Source: Clostridium muellerianum (GTDB taxonomy: Bacteria; Bacillota; Clostridia; Clostridiales; Clostridiaceae). Taken from it: a stretch of DNA of 64,000 bases. The stretch is taken from positions 1 through 64,000 of the forward strand of contig NZ_JABBNI010000036.1 in assembly GCF_012926525.1 (NCBI RefSeq), read 5' to 3'. The notes beneath the pieces are model-generated. The model saw only the letters and a list, made by a program, of their open reading frames with translations, made no database searches and was not told the origin of the DNA. Shown here piece by piece: positions 46,393 through 56,195 of the stretch. Both the position numbers and the translations under genes were made by a program. Numbering within the stretch: position 1 is the first letter of the stretch; the number at the start of each line of letters is the position of its first letter.

Positions 46393-46625
46393 TTCTTAAA
46401 CTAAGATTTAATTAAGAGGAATACTCGCTTACTAGAGCAGAGTTTATTAAATGGTACTTAGATCCTGAGCAGAGCTCACAAAATGCTATTTAGGCATTTT
46501 AGCAATCTGAGTTTTAGAAGAATTTATCTAGGGGTGTATCAGCTGTTAGTTCCCAGTTTAAGAAAATGGGAATGTTACGGATGGTAACTATAGGATAAAT
46601 AATAATTAAATTGGAGGTATATGAA
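46393..46625. other. purN-purH gap with several hairpins
   Basis: 233 bases inside an otherwise tight operon. Hairpins TGAGC/GCTCA (46466-46478), AAAATGC/GCATTTT (46480-46500), TTCCCA/TGGGAA (46550-46572) and GTTAC/GTAAC follow one another. None has a strong T-tract. They may tune or process the mRNA, or be a repeat remnant. Confidence 0.5.
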
Positions 46626-48128
46626 ATGTTAAAACGTGCATTAATAAGTGTTTTCGACAAAACAGGGGTGCTAGATTTAGCAAAATTTTTAGTTGATAGA
46701 GAGGTTGAAATACTTTCTACTGGTGGTACATACAAACATTTAAAGGAAAATAATATACCTGTAACAGAAGTTTCAGATGTAACTGGATTTGAAGAAATAT
46801 TAGATGGAAGAGTAAAAACTCTACACCCATTTATTCATGGTGGAATTTTAGCTATAAGAGATAATAAAGAGCATATGGCAACTATAGAAAAGAAGGGAAT
46901 AAAGCCAATTGATATGGTGGTTGTAAACTTATATCCTTTCTTTGATAAAGTAAAAGAAAATCTAGAATTTGAAGAAAAAGTTGAATTTATAGATATCGGT
47001 GGACCTACTATGATAAGGGCTGCTGCGAAAAATTTTCAAGATGTTATAGTCTTAACAGATGTTAATGATTATACAGATGTTATGAAGCAAATAGAAGAAA
47101 ATGGTGATGTAGATTTTAATACAAGAAAAAAATTCGCAGGAAAAGTATTTAATCTCATGTCTGCTTATGATGGAGCTATAAGTAACTTCTTATTAGAGGA
47201 AGAAGAATATCCTGAATACCTATCAGTTTCATATAAAAAATCTATGAATTTAAGGTATGGAGAAAATCCACATCAGAGTGCAGCTTATTACACTTCTACT
47301 GCAGAAAAAGGTTCTATGAAAGATTTTGTTCAGTTAAATGGAAAAGAATTATCTTATAACAATATAAAAGATATGGATGTAGCATGGAAAGTAGTAAATG
47401 AATTTGAAGAAATAGCATGTTGTGCTGTAAAACATAATACACCTTGTGGTGCAGCTATAGCAGATAATGTATATGATGCTTATATGAAGACCTTTGAATG
47501 TGACAATACTTCAATATTTGGAGGCATTGTAGCAGTTAATAGAACTTTAGATAAGAAAACAGCAGAAGAATTAGTAAAGATATTCCTTGAAATAGTTATT
47601 GCTCCTGATTTTGATGAGGATGCTTTAGAAGTTTTAAAAACTAAGAAGAATTTAAGAGTTATAAAGAGCGATATAAAACCTCAAAGCAAAGTTGAATTTG
47701 CAAAAGTAGATGGAGGAATTTTAGTTCAATCATCTGATGATAAATTAGTAGATGAAGTAAAGGTAGTAACAGAAAAAGCTCCAACAGATGCAGAAATGAA
47801 AGACTTAATGTTTGGAATGAAAGTATGTAAATATGTTAAATCCAATGCTATAGTTGTAGTTAAAGATGGTGCTGCAAAAGGAATAGGCGGCGGACAGGTT
47901 AACAGAATTTGGCCAGCTTGTGACGCTTTAAAGAGAGCAGGAGACGGTGTAGTTCTTGCTTCAGATGCATTTTTCCCATTTGGAGATATAGTTGAAGAGG
48001 CTGCAAAGTACGGAATAAAAGCTATAATTCAACCAGGTGGATCTTTAAAGGATGATTTATCCATAGAAGGCTGTAACAAAAATGGAATAGCTATGGTATT
48101 TACAGGGGTAAGACACTTTAAACACTAA
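46626..48128 (+). CDS. purH: AICAR transformylase/IMP cyclohydrolase
   Basis: 500 residues, bifunctional. The N-terminal IMP cyclohydrolase domain has [12 protein letters not shown] and [15 protein letters not shown]. The C-terminal transformylase has [11 protein letters not shown] and the K-F/A-NAIV-type block [11 protein letters not shown]. It makes the last two steps to IMP. ATG 46626 follows GGAGGTAT. Confidence 0.96.
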   Translation: MLKRALISVFDKTGVLDLAKFLVDREVEILSTGGTYKHLKENNIPVTEVSDVTGFEEILDGRVKTLHPFIHGGILAIRDNKEHMATIEKKGIKPIDMVVVNLYPFFDKVKENLEFEEKVEFIDIGGPTMIRAAAKNFQDVIVLTDVNDYTDVMKQIEENGDVDFNTRKKFAGKVFNLMSAYDGAISNFLLEEEEYPEYLSVSYKKSMNLRYGENPHQSAAYYTSTAEKGSMKDFVQLNGKELSYNNIKDMDVAWKVVNEFEEIACCAVKHNTPCGAAIADNVYDAYMKTFECDNTSIFGGIVAVNRTLDKKTAEELVKIFLEIVIAPDFDEDALEVLKTKKNLRVIKSDIKPQSKVEFAKVDGGILVQSSDDKLVDEVKVVTEKAPTDAEMKDLMFGMKVCKYVKSNAIVVVKDGAAKGIGGGQVNRIWPACDALKRAGDGVVLASDAFFPFGDIVEEAAKYGIKAIIQPGGSLKDDLSIEGCNKNGIAMVFTGVRHFKH

Positions 48129-48137
48129 TTTTTATTA

Positions 48138-48327
48138 GAGGACAGAGGACAATGGACAGAGGACAGTGAAGGAAGATTTTTCTACGCTACACTACGAAAA
48201 ATCTTTAATTTATATAAACTAGTAATGTTTTGCATTAGCAAAACAAGCTTGAAAAAATAAATTAGTTTTCTGACATAAGGAAGAAAACTCACCTTCATTG
48301 TCCTCTGTCCTCTGTCAATTGTCCTCT
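48138..48327. repeat. Palindromic repeat with GTCCTCTGTCCTCT arms
   Basis: The left arm has GAGGACAGAGGACAATGGAC and the right arm the near complement (CATTGTCCTCTGTCCTCTGT). The arms are about 36 bases and flank about 115 bases without genes, between purH and purD. A fragment of an arm also occurs at 41591-41612. Probably a MITE-like insertion. Confidence 0.7.
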
Positions 48328-48399
48328 CAAAAAGTTGCTTCGTATTATTTTTATATTGCTAAATTTAAATTATAGCGAATAATTTTGGAGGAATAAATC

Positions 48400-49647
48400 A
48401 TGAAAGTATTAGTAATTGGTTCAGGCGGACGTGAGCATGCTATTGCATGGAAGATAGCTCAAAATTCTAGAGTGGAAAAAGTTTATTGTGCACCTGGAAA
48501 TGGTGGTACAGCGGTAGAGGATAAATGTGAAAATGTAAAGTTAAAGAGTAATGAAGAGTTACTACAGTTTGCTAAGGATAATGAAATATATCTTACTGTA
48601 GTTGGACCAGAAGTTCCTCTTACAGAAGGTATTGTAGATTTATTTAAAAGTCAGGGATTAAAGATTTTTGGACCTTCTAAAGAAGCTGCACAGCTTGAGG
48701 GCAGCAAGGCTTTTTCAAAAGAATTCATGAAAAAGTATGGTGTTAAAACTGCAGAATATGAAGTTTTTGAAAATGAAGATGAAGCTATCAAATACTTAAA
48801 AACATGTGCATATCCAATAGTTATAAAAGCAGATGGATTAGCTGCAGGAAAAGGCGTAGTCATTTGTGAAGAATATAAGATGGCAGAAGAAACTATAAAA
48901 GACTTTATGATCAATGATATTTTTAAAGGATCAGGTAAAAAAGTAGTAATAGAAGAATTTTTAGAAGGACCTGAGGCATCAATACTTTCTATAACTGATG
49001 GAGAAACTATAATTCCTTTTATATCGGCTAAAGACCATAAACAAATATATGATGGTGGGAAAGGTCCGAATACAGGTGGAATGGGAGCTGTAGTACCTAA
49101 TCCTTATTGCAGTATTGAAGTTCTTAAAGCTTTTGAAAAAGAAGTAATAGAACCTACACTAAAAGGCATTAAAGAAGAAAAATTTGATTATACAGGTATA
49201 ATCTTTTTTGGAATAATGATAACTAAAAAAGGACCTTATCTTTTAGAATATAATGTGAGACTAGGAGACCCTGAGACTCAGGCTGTACTTCCTATAATGA
49301 AAAGTGATCTACTAGAACTTATAGAAGCAGCTTTAGATAAAAAGCTTTCACAGTTTAATGTTAGCTGGCATAATGGGGCTTCCTGCTGCATTGCAGCTGT
49401 TTCTAAAGGATATCCAGGTAAATATGAAGTTGGATTTGAAATTAAAGGTACAGATGAAGCTAAAAGAGTTTTTGTAGCTGGAGCACAATATGAAGATAAG
49501 AAGCTTAAAACAAGTGGTGGAAGAGTTTTATGTACACAATCATTAGGAAACACATTGGAAGAGGCTATAGACGCTGCATATGATGATTTAAATAGAATAG
49601 AGTTTGAAGGTATGTACTATAGACATGATATAGGCAGAGCCAAGTAG
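48400..49647 (+). CDS. purD: GAR synthetase
   Basis: 415 residues, ATP-grasp enzyme. It opens MKVLVIGSGGREHAIAWK and has KADGLAAGKGVVIC, EFLEGPEAS and the metal-binding LLEYNVRLGDPETQ. It joins phosphoribosylamine to glycine. It is the last pur gene in the window: purL, purQ and purS do not follow, so they must be elsewhere. Confidence 0.96.
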   Translation: MKVLVIGSGGREHAIAWKIAQNSRVEKVYCAPGNGGTAVEDKCENVKLKSNEELLQFAKDNEIYLTVVGPEVPLTEGIVDLFKSQGLKIFGPSKEAAQLEGSKAFSKEFMKKYGVKTAEYEVFENEDEAIKYLKTCAYPIVIKADGLAAGKGVVICEEYKMAEETIKDFMINDIFKGSGKKVVIEEFLEGPEASILSITDGETIIPFISAKDHKQIYDGGKGPNTGGMGAVVPNPYCSIEVLKAFEKEVIEPTLKGIKEEKFDYTGIIFFGIMITKKGPYLLEYNVRLGDPETQAVLPIMKSDLLELIEAALDKKLSQFNVSWHNGASCCIAAVSKGYPGKYEVGFEIKGTDEAKRVFVAGAQYEDKKLKTSGGRVLCTQSLGNTLEEAIDAAYDDLNRIEFEGMYYRHDIGRAK

Positions 49648-49676
49648 GTAGAATATTTTATATTATATAATTTAAA

Positions 49677-49723
49677 AATTTAAGGTTAAATTTCTATATG
49701 AAATTGTGCCTTAAATTTTTTTT
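49677..49723 (+). terminator. Terminator of the pur operon
   Basis: AATTTAAGG pairs with CCTTAAATT, with an inner AAATTTC/GAAATT pairing, followed by TTTTTTT. Confidence 0.75.
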
Positions 49724-49915
49724 ATTTATAATTTATACACAAATATATTTTATAATAAAAATAAGTCTGGTTATAATTAAAAAGGAAAATAGTATATAGT
49801 ATTAAGTTACATAATGTAAAAGATGGTAGAAAAAATTTTAATTTAATAGTAAAATGTGATATGTATTTGTTTATGGCACTAAATTTTGAAATGTTTAAAT
49901 TGTTTGGAGGTAAAT

Positions 49916-50926
49916 ATGCAAAAAAATAGAAGAGTAAGCAAAAAAGGAAAGAGAAAAAAGTTATCTTTAAAAAGACTTATGTGCTTTATAACTTATGAAT
50001 TGATAGTAATAATTATCGCTACACCACTTTTAATATTCTATGGACCTTTTAAGAATGTTAGGACTAAATTTGTAGGCACAGCTATGGCTACTTTTACTCA
50101 TCAATATTTTGCTACAACATTTTTATCTAAGGATAAAATAAATGAGATATTAAATGATAGTAAAAGCAATGGAGTCTCTGGCAGCGAATCTGAGAATTTA
50201 GGTAATGTTAGTGTAAATTACTCTAATGACAGTGGAATAGATAGATATGAAATAGATGATACTAAATTTCATGCATATATCCTTGAGGTAAAAAATCCTA
50301 CAAGAATGAAAATTGGATACACAAATAAGCTGAAAGAAGTGGGACAGAAAACAAGTGAAATAGCCGAGGAAAATGGAGCAGTAGCTGCTGTTAACGGAGG
50401 TGGCTTTACTGATAAATCTTCAAATGGAAAGCTTTGGACCGGAACTGGTGCATATCCACAAGGTATAGTTATATCTGATGGAAAAGTTATTTACAGTGAT
50501 GTTAAACATAATGAAGCAGTAAATGTTACAGCTTTTACTAAGGAAGGAAAATTGATAGTAGGAGATCATACTGTAAGTGAACTACTGAGGGATAATGTTA
50601 CGGAAGCTATATCTTTTAGAAATAGTCTTATTATAAATGGAAAACCTGTCGCTTTAGCTGAAGAAGGATTAAATCCTAGAACTGCTATAGGCCAAAAGCA
50701 GGATGGTACTATTATAATGTTGGTTGTTGATGGAAGAAAAGGACTAAAAGCAGGTGCATCATTAAAAGAAGTTCAAAACATATTGCTTCAGAGAGGCGCT
50801 TTAAATGCAAGCAGTCTTGATGGTGGTTCTTCTTCTACTATGTATTTTAATGGCGAGGTTATTAACAGCCCCTGTGATTGGAATGGTGAAAGAACTATAG
50901 CTACAGCAGTGTATGTAAAACAGTAG
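49916..50926 (+). CDS. Phosphodiester glycosidase (NAGPA/DUF2233) family protein
   Basis: 336 residues. A very basic N-terminus (KNRRVSKKGKRKK) precedes one membrane segment (about 27-45), so the enzyme domain faces outward. The domain has VNGGGFTDKS, LNPRTAIGQKQDG, MLVVDGRKG and SLDGGSSSTMYFNG, the family landmarks. Members cleave phosphate-linked sugars; the native substrate in clostridia is unknown, with wall or capsule polymers possible. ATG 49916 follows TTGGAGG. It is paired with the next gene, 15 bases away. Confidence 0.82.
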   Translation: MQKNRRVSKKGKRKKLSLKRLMCFITYELIVIIIATPLLIFYGPFKNVRTKFVGTAMATFTHQYFATTFLSKDKINEILNDSKSNGVSGSESENLGNVSVNYSNDSGIDRYEIDDTKFHAYILEVKNPTRMKIGYTNKLKEVGQKTSEIAEENGAVAAVNGGGFTDKSSNGKLWTGTGAYPQGIVISDGKVIYSDVKHNEAVNVTAFTKEGKLIVGDHTVSELLRDNVTEAISFRNSLIINGKPVALAEEGLNPRTAIGQKQDGTIIMLVVDGRKGLKAGASLKEVQNILLQRGALNASSLDGGSSSTMYFNGEVINSPCDWNGERTIATAVYVKQ

Positions 50927-50941
50927 AGAGGAGTTTAATGG

Positions 50942-51982
50942 ATGAGAGGATTAAAAAAAGTACTAGTTTGGACAATGATTCCTATAGTTTTAGAAGTTGT
51001 AGGGTTTTTACTTGTGGATAATTTTTATTTAAATGACCAAACTACTTTTAATACTAAAAAAATAGATTCTGCTAAAAAAGCAGCTAATAAGATTAATTTA
51101 AAAATACCGGATGATGCTAAAAATATAGCTGTTTCTTATAATGGAAATTATGTTTCTTATTGTTCAGATGGAGTAATTAATGTGGTAGATACTTCAAATA
51201 ATAAGAAAAAGGAAATAAAGTTTGAAGATGGAGCCGAGTTATCTTCATATAAATGGTGGCCTAATGAGAATATTATACTTATAGCAGAAAAGTATAATGA
51301 TGGAGATTCTAGCTATCTAAAATTTCAATCTTACAATGCTAAAAAAGATGAAAAGAATGTGCTAAGCAATGAAAAAAATAAAGAACTAAAAATATCCCTG
51401 TTAGATAGTAAATATAATGTTTCTGATATAGCTATGTCAACTGCTAGTAATGTAACTTATGTTAAGGTTTCTAAAGAAGGAGTAAGAAGTAGGTTATATT
51501 GTATAAATGTAATGACTAATACAGAAGAAACCAGATATCCTAATTGTAAACTTGGTAAAATATTTGTTGAAAATAAGGAAGATAGATTAATATATGAGGA
51601 TAATACAAATAATAGGATAAGAGGAATTGGTTTCAAAAGTCCTATAGCAACAGGTGAAAATGGCATTCATTATTTATTAAATATAGATGGTGAAGATAGA
51701 ATATATATTGGTAATGGTGAAAATGAGAAAATCAAGAAAATATTCGTTATAAATTTAAAAAAGACGTCAGAAAATCAAAAATTACCACTATCTCAGCCAA
51801 CGGATAAAAAAAATATATATATTACCCGAGATGGAAAGATATATGTGAATGATAGTTCAAAGAATGTAGTTACTGAGCTTTCTACTGGTAAAGAAATAAG
51901 TTATAAAGGGACTTTAGTAGAAATATATAGATCAGGTATAATATCTAAAGATAATGGGAAAATTATAGGTACACTATTTTAA
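50942..51982 (+). CDS. Membrane-anchored beta-propeller-like protein
   Basis: 346 residues. One N-terminal helix (VLVWTMIPIVLEVVGFLL) is followed by an exported beta-rich region with repeated patterns of about 45 residues such as NIAVSYNGNYVSYCSDGVI and KWWPNENIILIAE, which suggest a propeller. No catalytic motif is seen. It forms a tight pair with the phosphodiester glycosidase and may help its placement or substrate binding. Confidence 0.65.
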   Translation: MRGLKKVLVWTMIPIVLEVVGFLLVDNFYLNDQTTFNTKKIDSAKKAANKINLKIPDDAKNIAVSYNGNYVSYCSDGVINVVDTSNNKKKEIKFEDGAELSSYKWWPNENIILIAEKYNDGDSSYLKFQSYNAKKDEKNVLSNEKNKELKISLLDSKYNVSDIAMSTASNVTYVKVSKEGVRSRLYCINVMTNTEETRYPNCKLGKIFVENKEDRLIYEDNTNNRIRGIGFKSPIATGENGIHYLLNIDGEDRIYIGNGENEKIKKIFVINLKKTSENQKLPLSQPTDKKNIYITRDGKIYVNDSSKNVVTELSTGKEISYKGTLVEIYRSGIISKDNGKIIGTLF

Positions 51983-51994
51983 AGAAGTTTGAAG

Positions 51995-52027
51995 TTGCAC
52001 GACTAAATATTTAGTTGTGCAATTTTT
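51995..52027 (+). terminator. Terminator after the glycosidase pair
   Basis: TTGCACGACTA pairs with TAGTTGTGCAA, followed by TTTTT. Confidence 0.85.
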
Positions 52028-52030
52028 GAA

Positions 52031-52365
52031 ACTATTTTATCACAATTAGTCGTAAAGAAGAATAATTAAAATAGTTAGAAAATAAATATAATTAAAAACA
52101 TAGCATAAATAACACATAATTATATCAATAATAATGCAAAAAAATTAAAAAGCAAAACAATATAAATATGTTTTTTTTACTAATAACAGTGAATGAGTTT
52201 ATTGAAATAAGCTAAAGTACTGGTATTTGGGATATTCAAATATCGAAAAGATTCATATTCAGAATATTAAAAATATTGCGAATAATAAAAGAATGTGATA
52301 AATATGTGCTATAATTACACTAGCTGAAAAATTCATTATATTATATTATTTTATTTTACTTATTT
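52031..52365. other. AT-rich promoter region, no gene seen
   Basis: About 335 very AT-rich bases. TATAAT near 52311 could be a -10 box for the permease downstream. No stable hairpin or repeat was recognised. Confidence 0.4.
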
Positions 52366-52380
52366 TTGAAAGGAGTGTTT

Positions 52381-53796
52381 TTGAAAATGGCGAGTAGCAA
52401 CAAATCAATTTTTAGAACTAAGTCTATTGAGGCGATGTTAGCTGAGGCATCAGGAAAAGGTCTTAAAAAAGTACTCGGTGCATTCGAACTTACAATGCTT
52501 GGAATTGGCGCAATTATAGGTACAGGTATATTCGTATTAACAGGTGTTGCAGCAGCTGATTATGCTGGACCAGCACTTGTGCTATCATTCGTATTTTCTG
52601 GAATAGCATGTTCATTCGCAGCTTTATGTTACGCAGAACTTGCAGCTATGATACCCGTAGCTGGTAGTGCCTATACTTTTGGGTATGTTGGCTTAGGTGA
52701 AATTTGGGCATGGATTATAGGTTGGGATCTTATCTTGGAATACATGGTTGCGGTTGCAGCAGTTGCAGTTGGATGGTCCGGATATATAGTAACATTACTT
52801 AAAGCAGCTGGAATAACTGTGCCAGCAGCACTTTCTAATCCACCAGGACAAAATGGAGGTATAGTAAACCTTCCATCAATCATAATTTTAGGTATCATTA
52901 TGTTATTCTTAATTAAAGGTGTTAGTGAAAGTACTAAGTTAAATAATATACTTGTTATTATTAAATTAGGAGTTGTTATACTATTTATAGCTGTTGGAAT
53001 AGGGCATGTTAATCCTGCTAACTGGCATCCATTCTTCCCATATGGTGTAAATGGTATATTTACCGGAGCATCTATAATATTCTTTGCTTATGTAGGATTT
53101 GATGCAGTTGCAACAGCGGCAGAAGAAGTTAAAAATCCTCAAAGGGATCTACCAATAGGAATAGTAGCTTCACTATTAGTATGTACGGTATTATATATTA
53201 TAGTTTCAGCTATATTAACAGGAATGGTTCCTTATTCACAGTATCACAATAATGCAGCTCCAGTTGCTTATGCACTTCAACAGGTAGGAATTAATTGGGG
53301 TTCTGCTTTAGTATCAGTAGGTGCGGTTTGTGGTATATCTTCAGTTTTACTTGTTATGACATTTGGTTCAACTCGTATACTATTCTCATTATCAAGAGAT
53401 GGATTATTGCCAACAGTATTCTCTGAAGTACACCCAAAATTTGGAACACCTGTAAAGAGTACTGTATTAGTTGGTGTAATAACAATGGCACTTTCAGGAT
53501 TCTTGCAGATAGGAAGACTTGCAGAGATGACAAACATAGGAACACTTGCAGCATTCTGCGTAGTTTCAGCTTCAGTTATAGTTCTTAGAAAGAAGAGACC
53601 AGAGGTTAATAGACCATTTAGTTGTCCAGGAGTTCCTATTACTCCAGCAATTGCAATTATATTCTGCTTGTACTTAATATACAAATTACCATTGTTTACA
53701 CAGGGAGTATTTGTAGTTTGGGTATCAATTGGAGTTATAGTATACTTTGCATATAGTAAGAGTCATAGTATAATGAATTTCGAGGATCAAAAATAA
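52381..53796 (+). CDS. APC-family amino acid permease
   Basis: About 471 residues with 12 helices, of the cationic amino acid transporter group. It has IGAIIGTGIFVLTG in helix 1, the conserved SFVFSGIACSFAALCYAELA, FFAYVGFDAVATAAEE and RDLPIGI. It imports or exchanges an amino acid; the exact substrate is uncertain. AAAGGAGTG precedes TTG 52381, and an ATG follows two codons later as an alternative start. Confidence 0.85.
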   Translation: MKMASSNKSIFRTKSIEAMLAEASGKGLKKVLGAFELTMLGIGAIIGTGIFVLTGVAAADYAGPALVLSFVFSGIACSFAALCYAELAAMIPVAGSAYTFGYVGLGEIWAWIIGWDLILEYMVAVAAVAVGWSGYIVTLLKAAGITVPAALSNPPGQNGGIVNLPSIIILGIIMLFLIKGVSESTKLNNILVIIKLGVVILFIAVGIGHVNPANWHPFFPYGVNGIFTGASIIFFAYVGFDAVATAAEEVKNPQRDLPIGIVASLLVCTVLYIIVSAILTGMVPYSQYHNNAAPVAYALQQVGINWGSALVSVGAVCGISSVLLVMTFGSTRILFSLSRDGLLPTVFSEVHPKFGTPVKSTVLVGVITMALSGFLQIGRLAEMTNIGTLAAFCVVSASVIVLRKKRPEVNRPFSCPGVPITPAIAIIFCLYLIYKLPLFTQGVFVVWVSIGVIVYFAYSKSHSIMNFEDQK

Positions 53797-53821
53797 AGTT
53801 TAGTTTTAGTTAAAATTTATT

Positions 53822-53858
53822 AAAAAGACCTTTACAGCAGTGGTGTAAAGGTCTTTTT
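53822..53858 (+). terminator. Terminator after the amino acid permease
   Basis: AAAAAGACCTTTACA pairs perfectly with TGTAAAGGTCTTTTT. It can work in both directions. Confidence 0.92.
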
Positions 53859-53938
53859 CTAAGAGGACTTTTATCCGATAAAATATACGGTCTAATACTT
53901 ATACTTCTTAAAGTGTATGTTGAGAGCTGAATTATAAC

Positions 53939-54832
53939 CTAAGATTTTTTGAAATAATAAAGTTTACCGCATTCTAGGGAATACTCTATTAATGATTTAG
54001 AATATAGATAAGATATAAAAGCAGAAACTCCTCCGAAATTAAGATGATACTGATAAAAATTAAAAGATAAATCATTTAAAACGGCGATGTTTTCTAAAAT
54101 ATCCTCGCGAGTTAAAGGCTGTTCTAAAAGTTCGAGAATTTGATTTTTGTAGTTTTCTATATTAGCTAAATTTTTATCACAGAGTTCTATAATTTCATCT
54201 TTGCACAGTACCTTATCTGAATGACTTATAACAAAATAATCAGCATCTATTGTTTTTATATTGTTTAAAGTATTAATACTTTCTTCTATATCATACAAAT
54301 AAGGGAAAGAATACTTTTTAAGTATTTCTGAACTGAATATGGAATCTCCTAAAAAACACACTTTTTCTGGAGTTATAATTCCTATTTGTTCTATAGAGTG
54401 TCCTTTAAGGGGTATTATTTCAAATTTTTCATCATTGATTTTATTTGTACCATATTCTAATGTAAAGTCAACTGATAGAGTTTTATTACTTGTATCTATT
54501 CCTTTGATAGGACTAGATGATGATAATATAGATGCCTGAATTTCCTGATTTTCCATAAATAGTTTCTCTTTTTGTGAAGTATATACCAGGCATCCAGGAT
54601 AATTTTTTTGAAAATAAATATTTCCTCCGCAGTGATCCAAATGATTATGAGTATTTATTATATATTTAGGATGAAGATTATTCTTTACTAATACATCATC
54701 TATTTTTTTCGCATCAGAATTATTTGAACCTGTGTCAATTATAAGACAATTTTTATTTTTAAATACAAAAATTCCAGAATTAGTAACCGAATTTATGTAA
54801 TAAGTGTTTCCTTTAATTTTATCTAAAGACAT
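53939..54832 (-). CDS. MBL-fold metallo-hydrolase
   Basis: 297 residues. The metallo-beta-lactamase metal site has THNHLDHCGG, further His in LKGHSIEQIG, Asp in FLGDSIF and His in VISHSD. The C-terminal 80 residues form a helical region with a winged-helix look (LTREDILENIAVL). Members hydrolyse thioesters, lactones and other esters. The substrate is unknown. It is a stand-alone gene. Confidence 0.82.
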   Translation of the reverse strand: MSLDKIKGNTYYINSVTNSGIFVFKNKNCLIIDTGSNNSDAKKIDDVLVKNNLHPKYIINTHNHLDHCGGNIYFQKNYPGCLVYTSQKEKLFMENQEIQASILSSSSPIKGIDTSNKTLSVDFTLEYGTNKINDEKFEIIPLKGHSIEQIGIITPEKVCFLGDSIFSSEILKKYSFPYLYDIEESINTLNNIKTIDADYFVISHSDKVLCKDEIIELCDKNLANIENYKNQILELLEQPLTREDILENIAVLNDLSFNFYQYHLNFGGVSAFISYLYSKSLIEYSLECGKLYYFKKS

Positions 54833-55046
54833 AAAATCACTTCCTTAATAATTTATAATTTTAAGTATGAAACAGCTCAGAAAACTATGAGAAGCTCATA
54901 TTTATAATAATATCATATGACAAAATAAATTTAAATTATATAAGGAAAAATTACATTACAGGAAAGTACAAAAAGCTTTGGATTTTAAACATACGCATGT
55001 TATAATGTAAAATAGTATAATATATTACTTATATGGAGGTGTAAAA

Positions 55047-55370
55047 ATGGATGCAACAGCAATGACTAGTTTGATGACACTTCTTGCTTTTATGGGCATT
55101 GCTCAAGGCTTAAGCATGAAATACAGCAAAGCTGTTAGAAAGAAACTTATGCTTGATGCAGAAGGTATAGATAAAAAGTACGTTAATATGAAAATAAATT
55201 ATTTAATAATTGTAGGATCATTTTTATTAGTAACTCAAGTTATATCTTATTTTAGACCTGATCTAGGAGAAAAGATAAATATATTACTTTCAGCTTTCTT
55301 ATTACTTTCTATAACCATAGATATGATTTATAGAAAAATAAGAAGAAAGAAAATGTTGAAAAAAAATTAG
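55047..55370 (+). CDS. Small membrane protein
   Basis: 107 residues with three predicted helices (MTLLAFMGIAQGL, LIIVGSFLLVTQVISYF, ILLSAFLLLSITIDMI) and a basic tail RKIRRKKMLKKN. ATGGAGGTG precedes the ATG and a terminator follows. The function is unknown. Confidence 0.6.
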   Translation: MDATAMTSLMTLLAFMGIAQGLSMKYSKAVRKKLMLDAEGIDKKYVNMKINYLIIVGSFLLVTQVISYFRPDLGEKINILLSAFLLLSITIDMIYRKIRRKKMLKKN

Positions 55371-55379
55371 ATTTAAATT

Positions 55380-55417
55380 AATGCTGTTGATAGGTTATGT
55401 ATCAACAGCATTTTTTA
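55380..55417 (+). terminator. Terminator after the small membrane protein gene
   Basis: AATGCTGTTGAT pairs with ATCAACAGCATT, followed by TTTT. Confidence 0.9.
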
Positions 55418-55448
55418 ATAGATAATGTGAAGCAAGGGTTCGGTGGAA

Positions 55449-55689
55449 GTTTGGATTTTAACTTTTACTCCATGATATATGGTAAGTGTTTCATCACTGC
55501 TAAATGTTTTAATTATTCTAGAGCTCGAAATTTTTGAAAGCCTAAGAACTTTGTCAAACTCGGTTCCCTCAAACAGGACTAAAGTTCTAAGGCTTTCAAA
55601 AATTTTGAGCTAAGAATAATACTAAAACAATTTAGCTAATGTGATGAAACACTTACCATATATCACTACATAAAAGTTAAAATCCAAAC
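55449..55689. repeat. Large hairpin element, copy D type
   Basis: A 241-bp near-complete palindrome. Its outer arms (GTTTGGATTTTAACTTTTA and complement) run inward through GGTAAGTGTTTCATCAC/GTGATGAAACACTTACC, then an inner stem GAAAGCC/GGCTTTC, with a structured tip containing CAGGACTAAAGTTCT. Outer-arm fragments recur at 38103-38144 and 59530-59571. It has no coding capacity. Confidence 0.75.
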
Positions 55690-56195
55690 TAGTAACTTCA
55701 GTTCTACATATCAATATTGATAATTTAGATTTTAAAAATTTAGGCGAAAGCCTTCAAAATAAACACATAAAGCAAAAATATTTCTCTTTGTATAATAGAA
55801 TTGCGAGGATTGAAAATAGTCAAAATAAGATGCTATACAACACATAGATTCAAAACTGAAAATGAGCCTATTACTTCAGGCTACGTCTTAAGTTGTGATT
55901 AGAATAACTAACTTAAAATATATAGATAAAAATAATTACTATAAAAGCTATGCTTTTAAGATAATAGTATGTATGTAGACTGAAGTAAGAAAAATTTCAT
56001 TTTGCAAAAGGGAAAGGTCAATATTTTTGTATTTGAGTTCAATTCAAAATGTATTAAAGCGTTTTTAACACATAAGGTAAAATAAGACAATATTGACATA
56101 TATGTGAATAAAAATTAAAATAAAGAGGTATTTGAATATTAGTGTAAAAATTACATTTATGCATAATAAAGCAATTAGCACATGGGGGTAAATAA
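55690..56195. other. Repeat-rich gap before the toxin gene
   Basis: Bases 55940-55993 match 36448-36520 in inverse orientation (the ATAATAGTATGTATGTAGAC region against the flank of copy B). The remaining AT-rich part probably contains the toxin promoter. No gene was seen. Confidence 0.45.
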
